Below are positions 31,540 through 41,516 of a DNA stretch of 64,000 bases, piece after piece. Below the pieces are notes generated by a model that did no database searches, was not told the DNA's origin, and worked only from the letters and a program-made list of their open reading frames with translations. Both the position numbers and the translations under genes were made by a program. Origin of the DNA: Chrysophaeum taylorii (Eukaryota; Sar; Pelagophyceae; Pelagomonadales; Pelagomonadaceae); NCBI GenBank assembly GCA_029834535.1, contig JAQMWT010000664.1, forward strand, positions 62,001 through 126,000. Direction: 5' to 3'. Numbering within the stretch: position 1 is the first letter of the stretch; each line of letters opens with the position of its first letter.

Positions 31540-33650
31540 CGTGTTCGGTTCGTTGTCGTCTATCATATCCTTGATCGAAATTCAAGCTAGCAGGCTTTCG
31601 CAAAAACTTGATGCCTTCAGCGGTGAGCGACATTTAGAGTGTGTCCTCGGATTTGACTACGTGCATCGTGCTTCAAGACTTACTGGCTTTGTTTTACCGT
31701 CTCGCGTTTCGTACCAATGAATGTGGTTGTAACCTTGAGAAGTTCAACAACAATCAATTTAGATGGCATGCACAACCACTACCGTCGCGCTATCCGCCGC
31801 GTCGTCAGCCACAACCCCGACTTCAGACTCTTCCAACTGACCTACCCTATACGCTCCCCTTTCCCACCAACCTGGCTCTACTCGATTCCGACGCACTACC
31901 CAATGTCCTTTTGGCGGCTGCAAGGATCACTTTAAGGGGGACTGCCGCAAGTTTCAAAGTTCCTAGCTATTCCACGACAACGCCCTACCCACCATCGCCG
32001 TTCTTCTCAACAGCGCAACACTCCCAATGACTCCAACAACACCCAACAACACCAACCCACCAAAACCAACACCAGTAACACTACCTTTTCTGCTTCTATG
32101 CCTACTCCAACCTTGACTGATTCTAGTTCCACTCCGCCGCTTTTCTTAATACCACCACCTATTACACATCTTTGCACCTTTCGGCCAATCAATAATATTC
32201 CAAGTCAGCAGCGTGTGTACCGCCGATTTTCTGACGCAAGCACATCAACAACCCCATCCCACGGAAGCCCCTCGTTTTTGTGAAGGAAAAGTGTTTTTGT
32301 GGAAGCCCCTCGTTTTTGTTTTTAGCTCCCATTGCACAGGCGCCCTTCGTTCTGTATTTTCCGCTATTCGTTGCTCAACCCCTCGATCTGTATTTTCCCC
32401 TCCTCGTTGCTCCTCTCCTCGTTCTGTCTTTTCACCTCGTCGTTGCTCCCCTCCTCGTTCTGTATTTCGCCTATTCGTTGCTCCACTCCCCGTTGTGTAT
32501 TTTCAGCTATTCGTTGATCCACTCCCCGTCGTGCATTTTCAGCTATTCGTTGATCCACTCCCCGTTGTGCATTTTCACCTATTCGTTGATCCACTCCTCT
32601 CGTTGTTGTGCTTGTCGGTTTCGGTAAAACCAGCGAATCACGTTCCATCGCGCATTTCACCTGCCACAACTAAGCTGTGCCTGTCAATTTTTCGCGTGCG
32701 CACCTTTCGTGCTTCCTATGTGGTTGGATCGCTCATCTTCGGGATCCTTGACAGACGCTTCTTTGCTGTGTGATTTGTGGTTCTCCTTCGCGCACTCTCG
32801 CCTTTTTGCCGCTTTTCTGACCTTTAAAATCCGGTTTTGCTATCGCAGTGAATTCCGTGCTCAGCACCCGCGACGCTATCTGCAATGTTCTTACGTCTGC
32901 GACGCTATCTGCAACGTTCTTACGTCCCACAACTGTTTTGCCACTATCGCTAACTTCTACCGCAGTCTATTCGAGTATGTTGAGCGAAGCTCGCCGCTTG
33001 CTCCTCCAACGTTGGCCCACATGGCAACTTCGTTCTTGCGAATGCGAAAACGGGCCACTTTCTTACCTGCCACAGCAGGCTGGCATACAGCAGCCTGGTC
33101 TACCCGTGTTCGTTCGTTACACCGCTGGCGCGTCCGAAGTCTTCCATTTTCGCGTACAGGACGCGGTCGTGCCCATGGCAACTTGCTCGCGCCACAACAA
33201 CCAAACACCCAACGTTCGCATCAACCCTGTTTACGCCTGTTTTTGCTTCAGTCGCCTCCGACCATCGTCATAACTTGGTCACCATAAAACATATCTGCCC
33301 CAAGGCAACGTTCTCATCAGACGTCTGGTACACTGTCATCATATATACCAGCCTGTGTTCCCGCTCTCTTTACCCCGCTGCGATTCTCAGTGGCAACAAT
33401 CGCCTAACGCAAGTCTTCCCAGGCACTTCGTCGCTATTGTTCTTCAGACCTCGCTTTTGCTGACAGTTTCGCTTATCAGATTTCTTGCAATGTCAACCAC
33501 CGACGGAACTTCAACGTTGTTCCGCCTTTCTCGACTCACGCTTCCAAGCTCTCGTCTACTGTTGCCCCATTGTCACCTGTTCCTGCTGTTGCCCGATTGT
33601 CACCTGTTCTTCCGCTGTTGCCCCCTTGACCCCTGTGTTTGATGAGAATG
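31540..33650 (+). pseudogene. Element C gag/protease region, degenerate
   Basis: The first ~70 bp after 31,560 match the start of element D's gag at DNA level (ATCGAAATTCAAGCTAGCAG, then CAAAAACTTGATGCCTTCAGC). Beyond that the sequence departs from D: no CCHC knuckle, no integrase core. Open frames are proline- and serine-rich. At ~33,650 similarity to the linker downstream of integrase resumes ('SLGLITP'). Confidence 0.55.
32337..32600 (+). repeat. 36-bp tandem repeats (12-residue units)
   Basis: About seven units. In one frame they read 'RSVFSPPRCSSP' in the first part and 'VVHFQLFVDPLP' in the second. Unit example: GCATTTTCAGCTATTCGTTG plus 16 bases. They lie in the gag region of element C and are absent from D. 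Confidence 0.8.
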
Positions 33651-34019
33651 CGCCGGTTTCACTGGGACTGATCACCCCATCACGTGGACCGACCATTCTC
33701 CGAGCCCATGACCTCCGAAGAACCAACAACGCCCTCAGACACGTGCACAACAAAGTCGAGCCAACCAGAGCCGACAAAACAAAAAACATGCAAAACAAAG
33801 TCGAGCCAAACGGAGCCGACCGCGCAAAGTCGACAAAAAGCGCACATTATTCAGAAACAAATGGAGAACCAACTCAAACCCACAATACTGGCGTTTTACC
33901 ACGCACTGTTGATTCTGTGTCATCTCATGTCGATTCTGTGTCATCTTGTCATTCCCTTCGATTCTGTGTCCTCTTGTCATTCCCTGTACGTTAATTATTC
34001 TAGCTTTCGTTTGTTAGTT

Positions 34020-35521
34020 CATTATGTCTTCCTTCCCCTCTCCAAATCCTGCACGTCGGTTACAAGCCATTGCCAAAGAATATCATTCCCTCGGTCATTG
34101 TTCGCGTTCCTTCTACTTTTTCTGGCACCATCTCTGCCCTTTGAAGTGGGTCCACCGCACGAAGTATGAATCTGGCCGCTTCACATCGTACACTGCTCAT
34201 CTCGTTGTCCGCGGTTACACCCAGGTCACGGCATTGCTTACCACGACACGTACCGTCCTGTAGATGTCATCTCTGCTTTCATACAAGCCCCTGTCTTGCG
34301 TTGCTGTTCACGACTGGGATTTGCATAAGTTGGATGTCAGCTCCGCTTTTATCCAAGCTCCCATTGACGAAGACATCTATGTCTGGCCACCCGACGGTTA
34401 TGCTCCTCGCCAACCCACCGATGTTTTCAAAATCCTTTACACGCTCTGTCGCTCTCGGTACGGTTGCCCGCAAGCATGTCCCCACTGGTGGCTTTACTTA
34501 GAACGCTTCCTTGTCAATGATTGTAGCTTTGTCCGCGATTCTGGTGCCACTTGCAGCTACACACTCATGCTTAAGTCTACTGTCGTTCAGCGCCTTGTTC
34601 TCGTCGTTGATGATCTTCTTGTGGCGCACCCCCGTTCTTGCATTGGCCATTACCAAGCTTCCTTTTTGCGTTTTTCAAAGCCTTCCCACTTCCGTTGGTC
34701 TCCACCTTACGCGTGCTCGCGCACGTCGCACGCTCGCTATCTACCAGTCCCATGCTATCCGTGAAATCCTCACCGAACATCGCTTCATCAACAGTAAACC
34801 AGAATTGACTCCCGCTCCCAAAGGTCTTCATCTTTCTGCGGCTGCTTGTCCTGCACCCGCCCCCCCCGCTTGTCCTGCACTTGGCTCCCCCGATCACGTC
34901 TTCATGGCTGCATCCCTTGATATCACTTGGACTGTCACTCAGTGTGCGCGTTTTACAGACAATCCTGGTAAACCCCACTGGCACGCCTTATCTCATACCC
35001 TCCGTTATCTCAATGGTACTCAAGATCTTGCCCTTGTTCTTGGTCGCGATTCTACCCTTCGTCTCTGTGGTTATTCCGACTCCAGCTGGGCCGACGACCC
35101 TGACGCCCGCCACTCCACTCCTGGCTTTCGTTTTCTCCTTGCTGGCTCTATGATATCCTACTGCTCACGCTCGCAGTACCTCCTCGCCCGCTCCTCTTTT
35201 GAAGCTGAATTGCTCGCTCTTTACGCCGCTACTGCTGAGCTCTCTTGGCTTCTCAAACTTTTTCATGCCTTTGATCTCCCTCGTCACACGGTCCCAATGT
35301 ATGTCGATAACAGCACCACCGTCACCCAAGTCCGTCTCCAATGTCTCATGCGGCGCACCCGCCATATTGCCATTCGCTTTTACATCACCGCTGAATATCA
35401 TCGCACCCACATCATTGATCTCCAACACAATCCCGGCCTTGACAACCCTAGCGATATCTTCACCCGTAGTACGGAAGCTCCTCCCTTCCTCCGGCTTCGT
35501 GCTCGTTACCTCACCTCGTGA
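34020..35521 (+). pseudogene. Element C reverse transcriptase and RNase H
   Basis: RT blocks: 'KWVHRTKY', 'KLDVSSAFIQAPIDEDIYVW' (34,330-34,390) and an intact active site 'VVDDLLVAHP' at ~34,600. The 336-aa frame 34,511-35,521 carries RNase H with 'GYSDSSWADDPDARHS', 'SSFEAELLAL', 'YVDNSTTVTQV', 'RHIAIRFYITAEY' and 'SDIFTRSTEAP'. Frameshifts lie near 34,230 and 34,700. Better preserved than in B or D at both active sites. Confidence 0.8.
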
Positions 35522-35579
35522 CTTCACCCTGATATCTCCTTTCTCTTTCTGCCACACTGCCTCTCCTGACGTCTTCCTT

Positions 35580-35784
35580 CAAGCTTCTCCTTTGTGAGCG
35601 TCTCACTACTTACCCCATTTTCCTTCTTCCTTTTCTTTCTTTTCCAGCACCTGTGTGACGACCTCACTTACCCCTTTTTCCTTTTCTTTCTTTTCCAGCG
35701 CCTGTGTGAGGAAGCTATGACACTTACCCCTGCACCACGTCCCCATTATAGTTCTCACATCCCCATTTCAGTTCTCACACAGTA
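35580..35784 (+). repeat. Element C pre-LTR units, 3' LTR and target duplication
   Basis: Two units starting TGTGAG/TGTGAC, each followed by a pyrimidine tract (TTTTCTTTCTTTTCCAG) and CACC or CGCC, stand before the true LTR (35,705-35,779). CAGTA at 35,780-35,784 repeats the left flank. Confidence 0.8.
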
Positions 35785-36120
35785 AGTTCACCTAGTTCCA
35801 ATCTCTAACCCCAGTAAGTTCACCTGGTCAGTTTGTTCACCTAGTCCCAATCTCTAACCCCAGTAAGTTCGACGTAAACCCACTCGTGCTCACATCCACT
35901 CACCCCACTCCCCTTTGAGCTCGTCGCTCTCACCCCCGCCAATCTAAGCTGCTTTGATCCGCACACGCCGCTAACCTTTGAGTTTACTCTAAAAACCCCA
36001 GTAAGCTCACTTGGTCCCAGTAAGTTCACCTGGTCACTAAGTTCACATAGTCCCAATCTCTAACCCCAGTAAGTTCACCTGGTTCCAGTAAGTTCACCTG
36101 GTCCCAGTAAGTTCACCTAC
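35785..36120 (-). repeat. GTGAACTTACTGG minisatellite, array 3 (inverted)
   Basis: Same units as at 13.9 and 15.0 kb, here as CAGTAAGTTCACC on the plus strand, with the same ~120-bp interruption. Belongs to the inverted block with the RAP pseudogene. Confidence 0.9.
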
Positions 36121-36124
36121 AGTG

Positions 36125-36720
36125 CGCGTGTAGACGCCGGGAGGGGGCTTATCGGTATTGCGCAGCACGTGTGGGGTAGGGTGGAGTCGTCGACTCAGAA
36201 GAGCATATCCTCGGAGTTGCCGATCGAGAGAGAGCCAAGTAGAGCTGGACGTGACAGAAGACGGGCTTGGGCAAGAGGACGCCGACCTCGCGGGGCGTCT
36301 GGCCCTGGCTCTTGTTGATCGTTTGGCGTCGGCGGGCCTTAAGGGATACAGGTTGGAGGAGCCTCGGTGACACGCGATCGATCATGTATCTGGTACCGTT
36401 GCAGTGTCCGTGCGACGGGTCGAGGTTGCGAAGACTGTAAGCTCGCGATCAAAGTCAGCATGCCGTTGGTTGTCAGGGAGTTGAAAACTCGACTGTTAAG
36501 AGCGAGGCGTCGTCTTCCGACCCAACCTAGTCGGCCGAAAAGAACTCCGACGCCTCGTCTCCGGGAAAAAAAGGCCGCGGTCATGCGCGCGTTGTCAGCA
36601 TCGACAACATCGTTTCGACGGGGCGTGAGAATGGCGCGCTGAAAGAGCCGCCACGGGTCGTGGAAACAGTCTGCGAGGTCGCCGTAGACGACTTGGAGGA
36701 TCACTGTCTGGCTCGCGCGC
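36125..36720 (-). pseudogene. Helitron helicase C-terminal fragment, copy 4 (inverted)
   Basis: The minus strand reads 'RRLFQRAILTPRRNDVVDADN', then 'INKSQGQTPREVGVLLPKPV' and 'QLYLALSRSATPRI'. This copy keeps Ser in the 'ALSR' block where the plus-strand copies have Cys. Together with the adjacent minisatellite and RAP pseudogene it mirrors the 13.3-18.2 kb order. Confidence 0.75.
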
Positions 36721-36952
36721 CTACCTGATCCTCACCCTGAATCGGGGCCCGTCCTCTCTTCGCCTGCCGGATATTCACACGATCCCTTTGAGATCCCGAA
36801 GCGCCCCCCGTTTATTTGTTTGTCCGAAAGCGTCTACACGCAGCATGCGCACTCGCCGTCAACCAAATCGTCGCGCCGTTCGCGCCTAGCGCGCGTGTGA
36901 TGTTCGCGGAATCAGGTTCCTCTCGTCGAAATCTTTACTACTAATCGGCAGA

Positions 36953-36997
<45 letters not shown>

Positions 36998-37184
36998 TTA
37001 AATGTCGACTGCTAAGAGGGGGGTGTGTGGGGGGGGCATGAAGGATGTGGGTGGGTTTGTGGGGTAGGAGGGATGTGCCTGACGGGCGGAGATAAGTACA
37101 CGGGACCTAGTCGGGGTCATCGCCGAGTCGTGGGGCGGCTGACAGACCCGGCGGGTTAGTGTAATAGTAACTCGTCGGTAGGAC
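36721..37184. other. Spacer with shared repeats and (TGTC)n
   Basis: 36,845-36,915 resembles 15,315-15,395 ('CGCACTCGCC.TCAACCA.ATCGTCG') in direct orientation. From 36,941 comes ACTACTAATCGGCAGATG, then (TCTG)n to ~36,991, then TTTAAATGTCGACTG and a G-rich block as at 14,280. Confidence 0.6.
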
Positions 37185-37766
37185 GTGATGGAAACCAGGC
37201 GCGATGGGAACCACGTCTCATCGTATCGTGAACGGATCGCGCAGCTGACGCACGACGCGCTTGACTGCGACCCGACCGAGGAGGTGGCGAAGCGTTTGAA
37301 GATCGTCGAACTGTGGGAGGCCATCGTTTCCGCGACGAAGGATCCCAAGGACGAGGCGGGCCTGTACCGCGCCCACTGCGCGCGCTTGGAACTGGCGGGG
37401 ATCACGGACTTAGAGCGCGAGGGGTCGCAGCGGTTCGTCAATCGATACGAGGAGCGCGAACGAGCGGCGCGCAAGGCTGCGGCGCGCGAACGGGCGGCGC
37501 GCGAGGTGCCCGAGGCGGCGCAGAGGGAGAAGCGGGCGCGAGCCTTGGCGAGTCGCACGCTTTCTGGCGTACCAGAGGACGAGAAGAAGCAGCTCTCCTC
37601 CGACCAAGTCGACGCGCTAGAAGCCAACCTCCCTACTCGAGAAGATCAGGTTATCCAGTTGACGCGAGAGCCGCAAGCGTCCGGCGTCTCCTCGTCGACT
37701 ACCCCCTCGTGTCATGCGTGCAATGTGTTGTGCTTTCATCGTTGTTGTTGCTCATCATGTTTGTGA
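37185..37766 (+). CDS. Hypothetical protein, Arg/Ala/Glu-rich (193 aa)
   Basis: An open frame with protein-like N-terminal two thirds: helical, acidic then strongly charged ('ERERAARKAAARERAAREVPEAAQ' region around residues 85-110), likely a coiled or single alpha-helix. No family recognised. The last ~20 residues (Cys-rich) look non-coding, so the true 3' end may lie earlier or at a splice site. It is 400 bp upstream of the Crinkler-like gene on the same strand and could be a 5' exon of it, but I see no proof. Confidence 0.4.
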   Translation: MMETRRDGNHVSSYRERIAQLTHDALDCDPTEEVAKRLKIVELWEAIVSATKDPKDEAGLYRAHCARLELAGITDLEREGSQRFVNRYEERERAARKAAARERAAREVPEAAQREKRARALASRTLSGVPEDEKKQLSSDQVDALEANLPTREDQVIQLTREPQASGVSSSTTPSCHACNVLCFHRCCCSSCL

Positions 37767-38171
37767 ATTCTCGTTTTGCCGAGGATCTCGTGCTCGCACA
37801 TCGGTGTGCGCGATTTGCTCGGCTCATCGTGGCCGTGGTGTAACTCTGACTCGTCGAGCCTTTCGCGCCTCAATCTCTGTTTGCACGAGGGTGACTCTCA
37901 GCTGGAGCTTCTGTCGCGCTTCGCCTCTGCAACTTCGACGCGCTGGCGCTGGCTCCGTCGAACAGTCGATGGCTGCGCTCGAGGATCGCGGTGCCGAGCA
38001 GTGCCGCGGCACGGCGTGGTGCCGGCGCCAAGTGGTAGCCGCGTCGCACGTTGCAAGAGCGAAGCGTTTGATCCTGCTGCCTGGCGCCCTCGATCGCAGA
38101 TTCTGGAAAACACATCATCGATGTCTTGTTGCGAACTTAATGAGTCGAGTTTTCGCCCACAGGCATATCGT

Positions 38172-39833
38172 ATGGACAGCGGCGTCACCGCGGAGCACGA
38201 ATCGAAACAGCACCGTGAAGCAGATGGGGTCAGCTTTAAACAGGAGATAATGGACATTATTCGAGGACTTAAAGAAATCCAGCAATCAACTAAAGAAATC
38301 CAGCAATTAATTAAAGAAGGCCAGCAAGAAATTAAAGCACGAATTGACGTTAAGTACAACTCTGGGGATACGACAACCGCGAGCAAAGGTGACGAGGAGC
38401 TGAGGAGGTTCCAGTTAAGTCGCACAATTGAACCGTACGAGCCAGAAGAAGGAGAACCTCTACTTGCTGAACCCATCGCGTCGGGTGCGAGCGAAGCAGA
38501 CGTCATGTCGGTGCTTTTCCCGACACTCCGGAATGCCATGCAACATAAGCAGCTGGTGCTTGGTGACAGTCGGAACGTCCCATGGCTGCGACGAGGCCGG
38601 CCAGGTCTTCATAAGTACTATTTGAAACCCGACGGCTTCGTTATTAACGAGATACTATTTGAGCCGCGCAAACACGCCAAACGCGAGCGCGAAGGTAAGC
38701 CTGCCCTCGATCCACCGTTGTACGGGTGTGTTCGATCTTTGATTAAGGGCAAGAGTGGCTTCAATGCAAACAGCTGTCAAGCCCTTGGTGAGGCAAAGAT
38801 GTATGCCTCGAACATATCGTATCATGCAAAGAAGAATAACCGGCATGCCCAGGACGTGAAACTCATCCACGTTCTAATTCTCGACAGTATGCAGTTTCGT
38901 GCAACGGTTTGGGATGAGGATCGACTTCTGCGCTGTGTCCAGGGGGAACTCACCAGCCATGGTTCAAAGAGTTTCGTGGCCCGATTTCTGATGGGACCTA
39001 GTCCGGTCTCTGGCAAGTTGTACACCATGCCGTCTCCAGATTGTCAGCCTGCCATGGATCCGCTAGAAATACTTGCGACGTCGGCGCTGGAACAAAATCA
39101 ACTTCGGGATTATGTTCTCCACAAGGAGCGTCCAGTTCTCGGCAGCGGCTTGACTGGCATCGTCCTTCAGATGACCCGCCAAGGTAGCGCTGACAAGCCG
39201 ATCGCGGTGAAATTGATTCGAGCTCATTTTTCGGAATATGCCAATAACGAAATGAAAATCCTACGAAATCTCCCAGAAGAAGCGGGCAGCGTCTCCTTCG
39301 TCTCGTGTTTCGAATGGGAACCTCCGGGTGCACATGGACGAGCGTGTGCCATACTCACTTTCCCCGTTGGCAGACCACTTCGCCGAGATCGACTATCACA
39401 TAAACCGATCGTTCCCTCGACTGACGGAAAAGATAGCCCGCTGGGCATTGATCATATCATGTCAATCATAGCATCGATCGACAAGCTCCACGCCGCAGGC
39501 ATCGTCCATTTTGATGCTCGAATAGAAAATATTATCGTTGTTGATCGCGAATTCAAGCTGATCGACTATTCGCATGCCCTGCTAGTTTCCCCTGAGTCAG
39601 TTTCTACCGAAGATTATTGCATGGACTTCGCACTCCTCTTTGCGTCGATCTCGAACAAGCTAAGGGGCAATCTGGAGACTTCGTGGAAGTGCATACTCGA
39701 CAACGCTTCACTTTCTGATCTAGCTGGCCTAATTGAGGCGCATGTCGTTCACCGCCAAACCGAGCCTGCAAACTCAAGACAGGACCGTGTCCGCCGTATC
39801 CTGAATCTCGTATGCAAATTAGGCTTGGGTTAA
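38172..39833 (+). CDS. Crinkler-like protein: PD-(D/E)xK nuclease-type domain plus kinase-like domain
   Basis: 553 aa from the Met at 38,172; the frame is open from 37,776, but the added residues are GC-rich and not protein-like, so I prefer the later start. Residues 20-60 form a repetitive coiled coil ('KEIQQ' repeats). Residues ~110-290 fit a restriction-endonuclease-like fold with 'LKPDGFV' (D154) and 'GEAKM' (E207, K209). Residues ~318-500 are kinase-like: glycine loop 'GSGLTGIV' (G324), 'IAVKLI' (K347), catalytic loop 'HFDARIEN' (H446, D448, N453) and 'LIDYSHA' (D465) in place of DFG. This nuclease-kinase pairing occurs in Crinkler (CRN)-class proteins, effectors or defence or conflict proteins found in oomycetes, fungi and diverse protists. 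The usual CRN N-terminal LFLAK motif is absent. Base composition is lower in GC than the flanks. Function is inferred. Confidence 0.65.
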   Translation: MDSGVTAEHESKQHREADGVSFKQEIMDIIRGLKEIQQSTKEIQQLIKEGQQEIKARIDVKYNSGDTTTASKGDEELRRFQLSRTIEPYEPEEGEPLLAEPIASGASEADVMSVLFPTLRNAMQHKQLVLGDSRNVPWLRRGRPGLHKYYLKPDGFVINEILFEPRKHAKREREGKPALDPPLYGCVRSLIKGKSGFNANSCQALGEAKMYASNISYHAKKNNRHAQDVKLIHVLILDSMQFRATVWDEDRLLRCVQGELTSHGSKSFVARFLMGPSPVSGKLYTMPSPDCQPAMDPLEILATSALEQNQLRDYVLHKERPVLGSGLTGIVLQMTRQGSADKPIAVKLIRAHFSEYANNEMKILRNLPEEAGSVSFVSCFEWEPPGAHGRACAILTFPVGRPLRRDRLSHKPIVPSTDGKDSPLGIDHIMSIIASIDKLHAAGIVHFDARIENIIVVDREFKLIDYSHALLVSPESVSTEDYCMDFALLFASISNKLRGNLETSWKCILDNASLSDLAGLIEAHVVHRQTEPANSRQDRVRRILNLVCKLGLG

Positions 39834-39979
39834 CCCTATCTGGCACATTTTATGAAATGAGCCAAGGCCGAGTAGACCCCTGTCCCTGGATAGCATGTCA
39901 ACCCTGTTTATACTGGCTGATAGCACGCCAACCCTGTTTGGCATGGAATAACAGACCATAATGGGGCTTGGACCGTACA

Positions 39980-40560
39980 AGAGGCCTTTTCTGGGCGCAC
40001 TACTGATGCCCTCAAAATCCTGGATACCCTGGAAACCCTGGATCGGCCGTTTACACCCTGGATCGGCTAGACACCCTGGATGCCCTGGAACCCAAGGACA
40101 CGCTGGATACACTGGATACCCTAAACAGGCTGGGCACCCTGGATAAGCCGGACACCCTGGATAGAGAACAGTAGTCTCTACGGCGTTAGCCTTCGGTAGA
40201 GATGAGAAGTGGTAGGCTGCCCCGTGTCCTGTCCCTAACGACGAAGGGCAGCACGGTGTTGATAACACAGCGATTTCTGGTTTCTTAGTGCGTGGTGGTA
40301 AGGCTAACCCTAGATGGGAATTTTCTATCTCTACTGGACACACTGGATTGGCTGGATAGGCTATCTGGCCGCCGACCCTACCCCATAGCCTGGGTAGGCC
40401 GGATGGACCGGCGGCCTGGGTCACCTGGCCACCCTGGATAGCCTGGATAGCCTGGGTAGGCCGGATGGACCGGCGGCCTGGGTCGCCTGGCCACCCTGGA
40501 TACCCTGGATAGCCTGGGTAGGCCGGATGGACCGGCGGCCTGGGTCACCTGTCCAGAGCG
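39980..40560 (+). repeat. CCCTGGATA minisatellite
   Basis: Imperfect repeats of CTGGATA(C/G)CCTGG in two blocks (39,980-40,160 and 40,320-40,560). The second block has a higher-order unit 'GTAGGCCGGATGGACCGGCGGCCTGGGTC.CCTGG' repeated three times (split description: TAGGCCGGATGGACC then GGCGGCCTGGGTC). The antisense Pro/Gly/Cys-rich ORF at 39,819-40,424 is a by-product. Confidence 0.85.
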
Positions 40561-41315
40561 CTACACTACAATGTGTACGACACTGGCATTCCTTACTCCC
40601 CCTTTTCCACTTCTTCTACTTGAGGGTTTTCTCTCAGCGCAATACGGCTTTCCCACTGCTTCCTTTCCTTACCCTTCCGCAATTATATATCCTGTTGATG
40701 GAATCAACAGCTACGAATCGAATAATAGGTGCGACCGACCGACCGACCGACCGTCCGACCGTCCGTCCGACCGTCCGTCCGTCCGTCCGACCACCCAACA
40801 TATAGAAAAATTAAATATTCATGTTGGGTTGAAGCTTAAAGTATCTTGCCGATCTTAGCATATCTTGCGCGCTTGCCCCGAAGAAATGATGGCGACGCCT
40901 CCTGGGACGAGACACGGCGTCTCGTGCCCAAAGAGTGCCGCGACACCGAGGGGCGCGCGCGGCTTGCGCGGCACCGGCCGAGCGAAGCTCAGAAGCAGCA
41001 GAAGCACCGCGACCTCGACGCGGACCAAGAGCGACATCGCGTGGAAGCGCGCGGCAAGACTAGGAAAAGGAGCGCAACCGAGCGCGAGAGCGTCGTGATA
41101 CCGCGCGGCCGCAACACGAGGAAGACCAACGCGCGACCGAGCGCGAGAGCGTCGTGCTACCGGGCAGCCGCAACGGTAGGAAAAGGACCGCGAGCGCGCG
41201 CGACAGCGTCGTGCTACCGCGCGGCCGCAACACTATTCAAATGGAACGTTCCACCGTCCGTCTACTATTGTCGAGTATGAAATGGAACGTTCCACCATTC
41301 GTCTAGTATTCCTCC
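40561..41315. other. Repeat-bearing spacer before element D
   Basis: 40,575-40,690 resembles 46,830-46,915 (CACTGG..TCCTT.CTCC, then GCAATACGG and pyrimidine-rich runs). 40,800-40,835 (AAAATTAAATATTCATG, then GGTTGAAGCTT) resembles 46,383-46,412, so both loci share a dispersed repeat. (CCGA/CCGT)n at ~40,735-40,790. At 41,080-41,230 a ~60-bp GC-rich unit (GCGCGAGAGCGTCGTG) is repeated three times. ATGGAACGTTCCACC occurs twice, at 41,240 and 41,282, next to the LTR. Confidence 0.6.
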
Positions 41316-41426
41316 TGTGAGGAAGCTATGACACTTACCCCTGCACCACGTATCCAGTATCCCTACGTCATTCTCTTATCGCCAGTCTAACGCCTCATTC
41401 CAGTTGTCACATGGTAGAGGTGCTCG
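41316..41426 (+). repeat. Element D 5' LTR and primer-binding site
   Basis: LTR 41,316-41,411, with inverted termini TGTGA/TCACA. TGGTAGAGGTGCTCG starts at 41,412 and is the primer-binding site by position; element C has TGGTAGCAGG there. Confidence 0.8.
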
Positions 41427-41516
41427 TTCGTTTCGATCGAACGTGTGCTTGACTTCACGGCGACTCCTTATCGGCTTCAGTTCATTGCTACGTGTTCGGT
41501 TCGTTATCGTTTATCA

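Larger units (their letters stand above)
31386..35779 (+). mobile_element. Copia element C with very short LTRs and 5-bp target duplication
   Basis: Complete insertion of 4,394 bp. LTRs are 77 bp (31,386-31,462) and 75 bp (35,705-35,779), starting TGTGAGG and ending TCACA. The flanking 5 bp are CAGTA on both sides (31,381-31,385 and 35,780-35,784), a target-site duplication. The target is the end of the GTGAACTTACTGG minisatellite: left flank CAAGTGCAGGCCAGTA joins right flank AGTTCACC if the element is removed. The integrase core is missing and the gag region is scrambled, so the copy is defective and probably needed proteins from another copy. Confidence 0.85.

Noticed and set aside
37776-38171. 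N-terminal extension of the Crinkler-like ORF from 37,776
   Set aside because: GC-rich, Arg/Ser/Cys-rich and unlike the rest; composition changes near 38,130, so the later Met is preferred, though a spliced 5' exon remains possible.
39819-40424. 201-aa Pro/Gly/Cys-rich minus-strand ORF
   Set aside because: Translation of the CCCTGGATA minisatellite.
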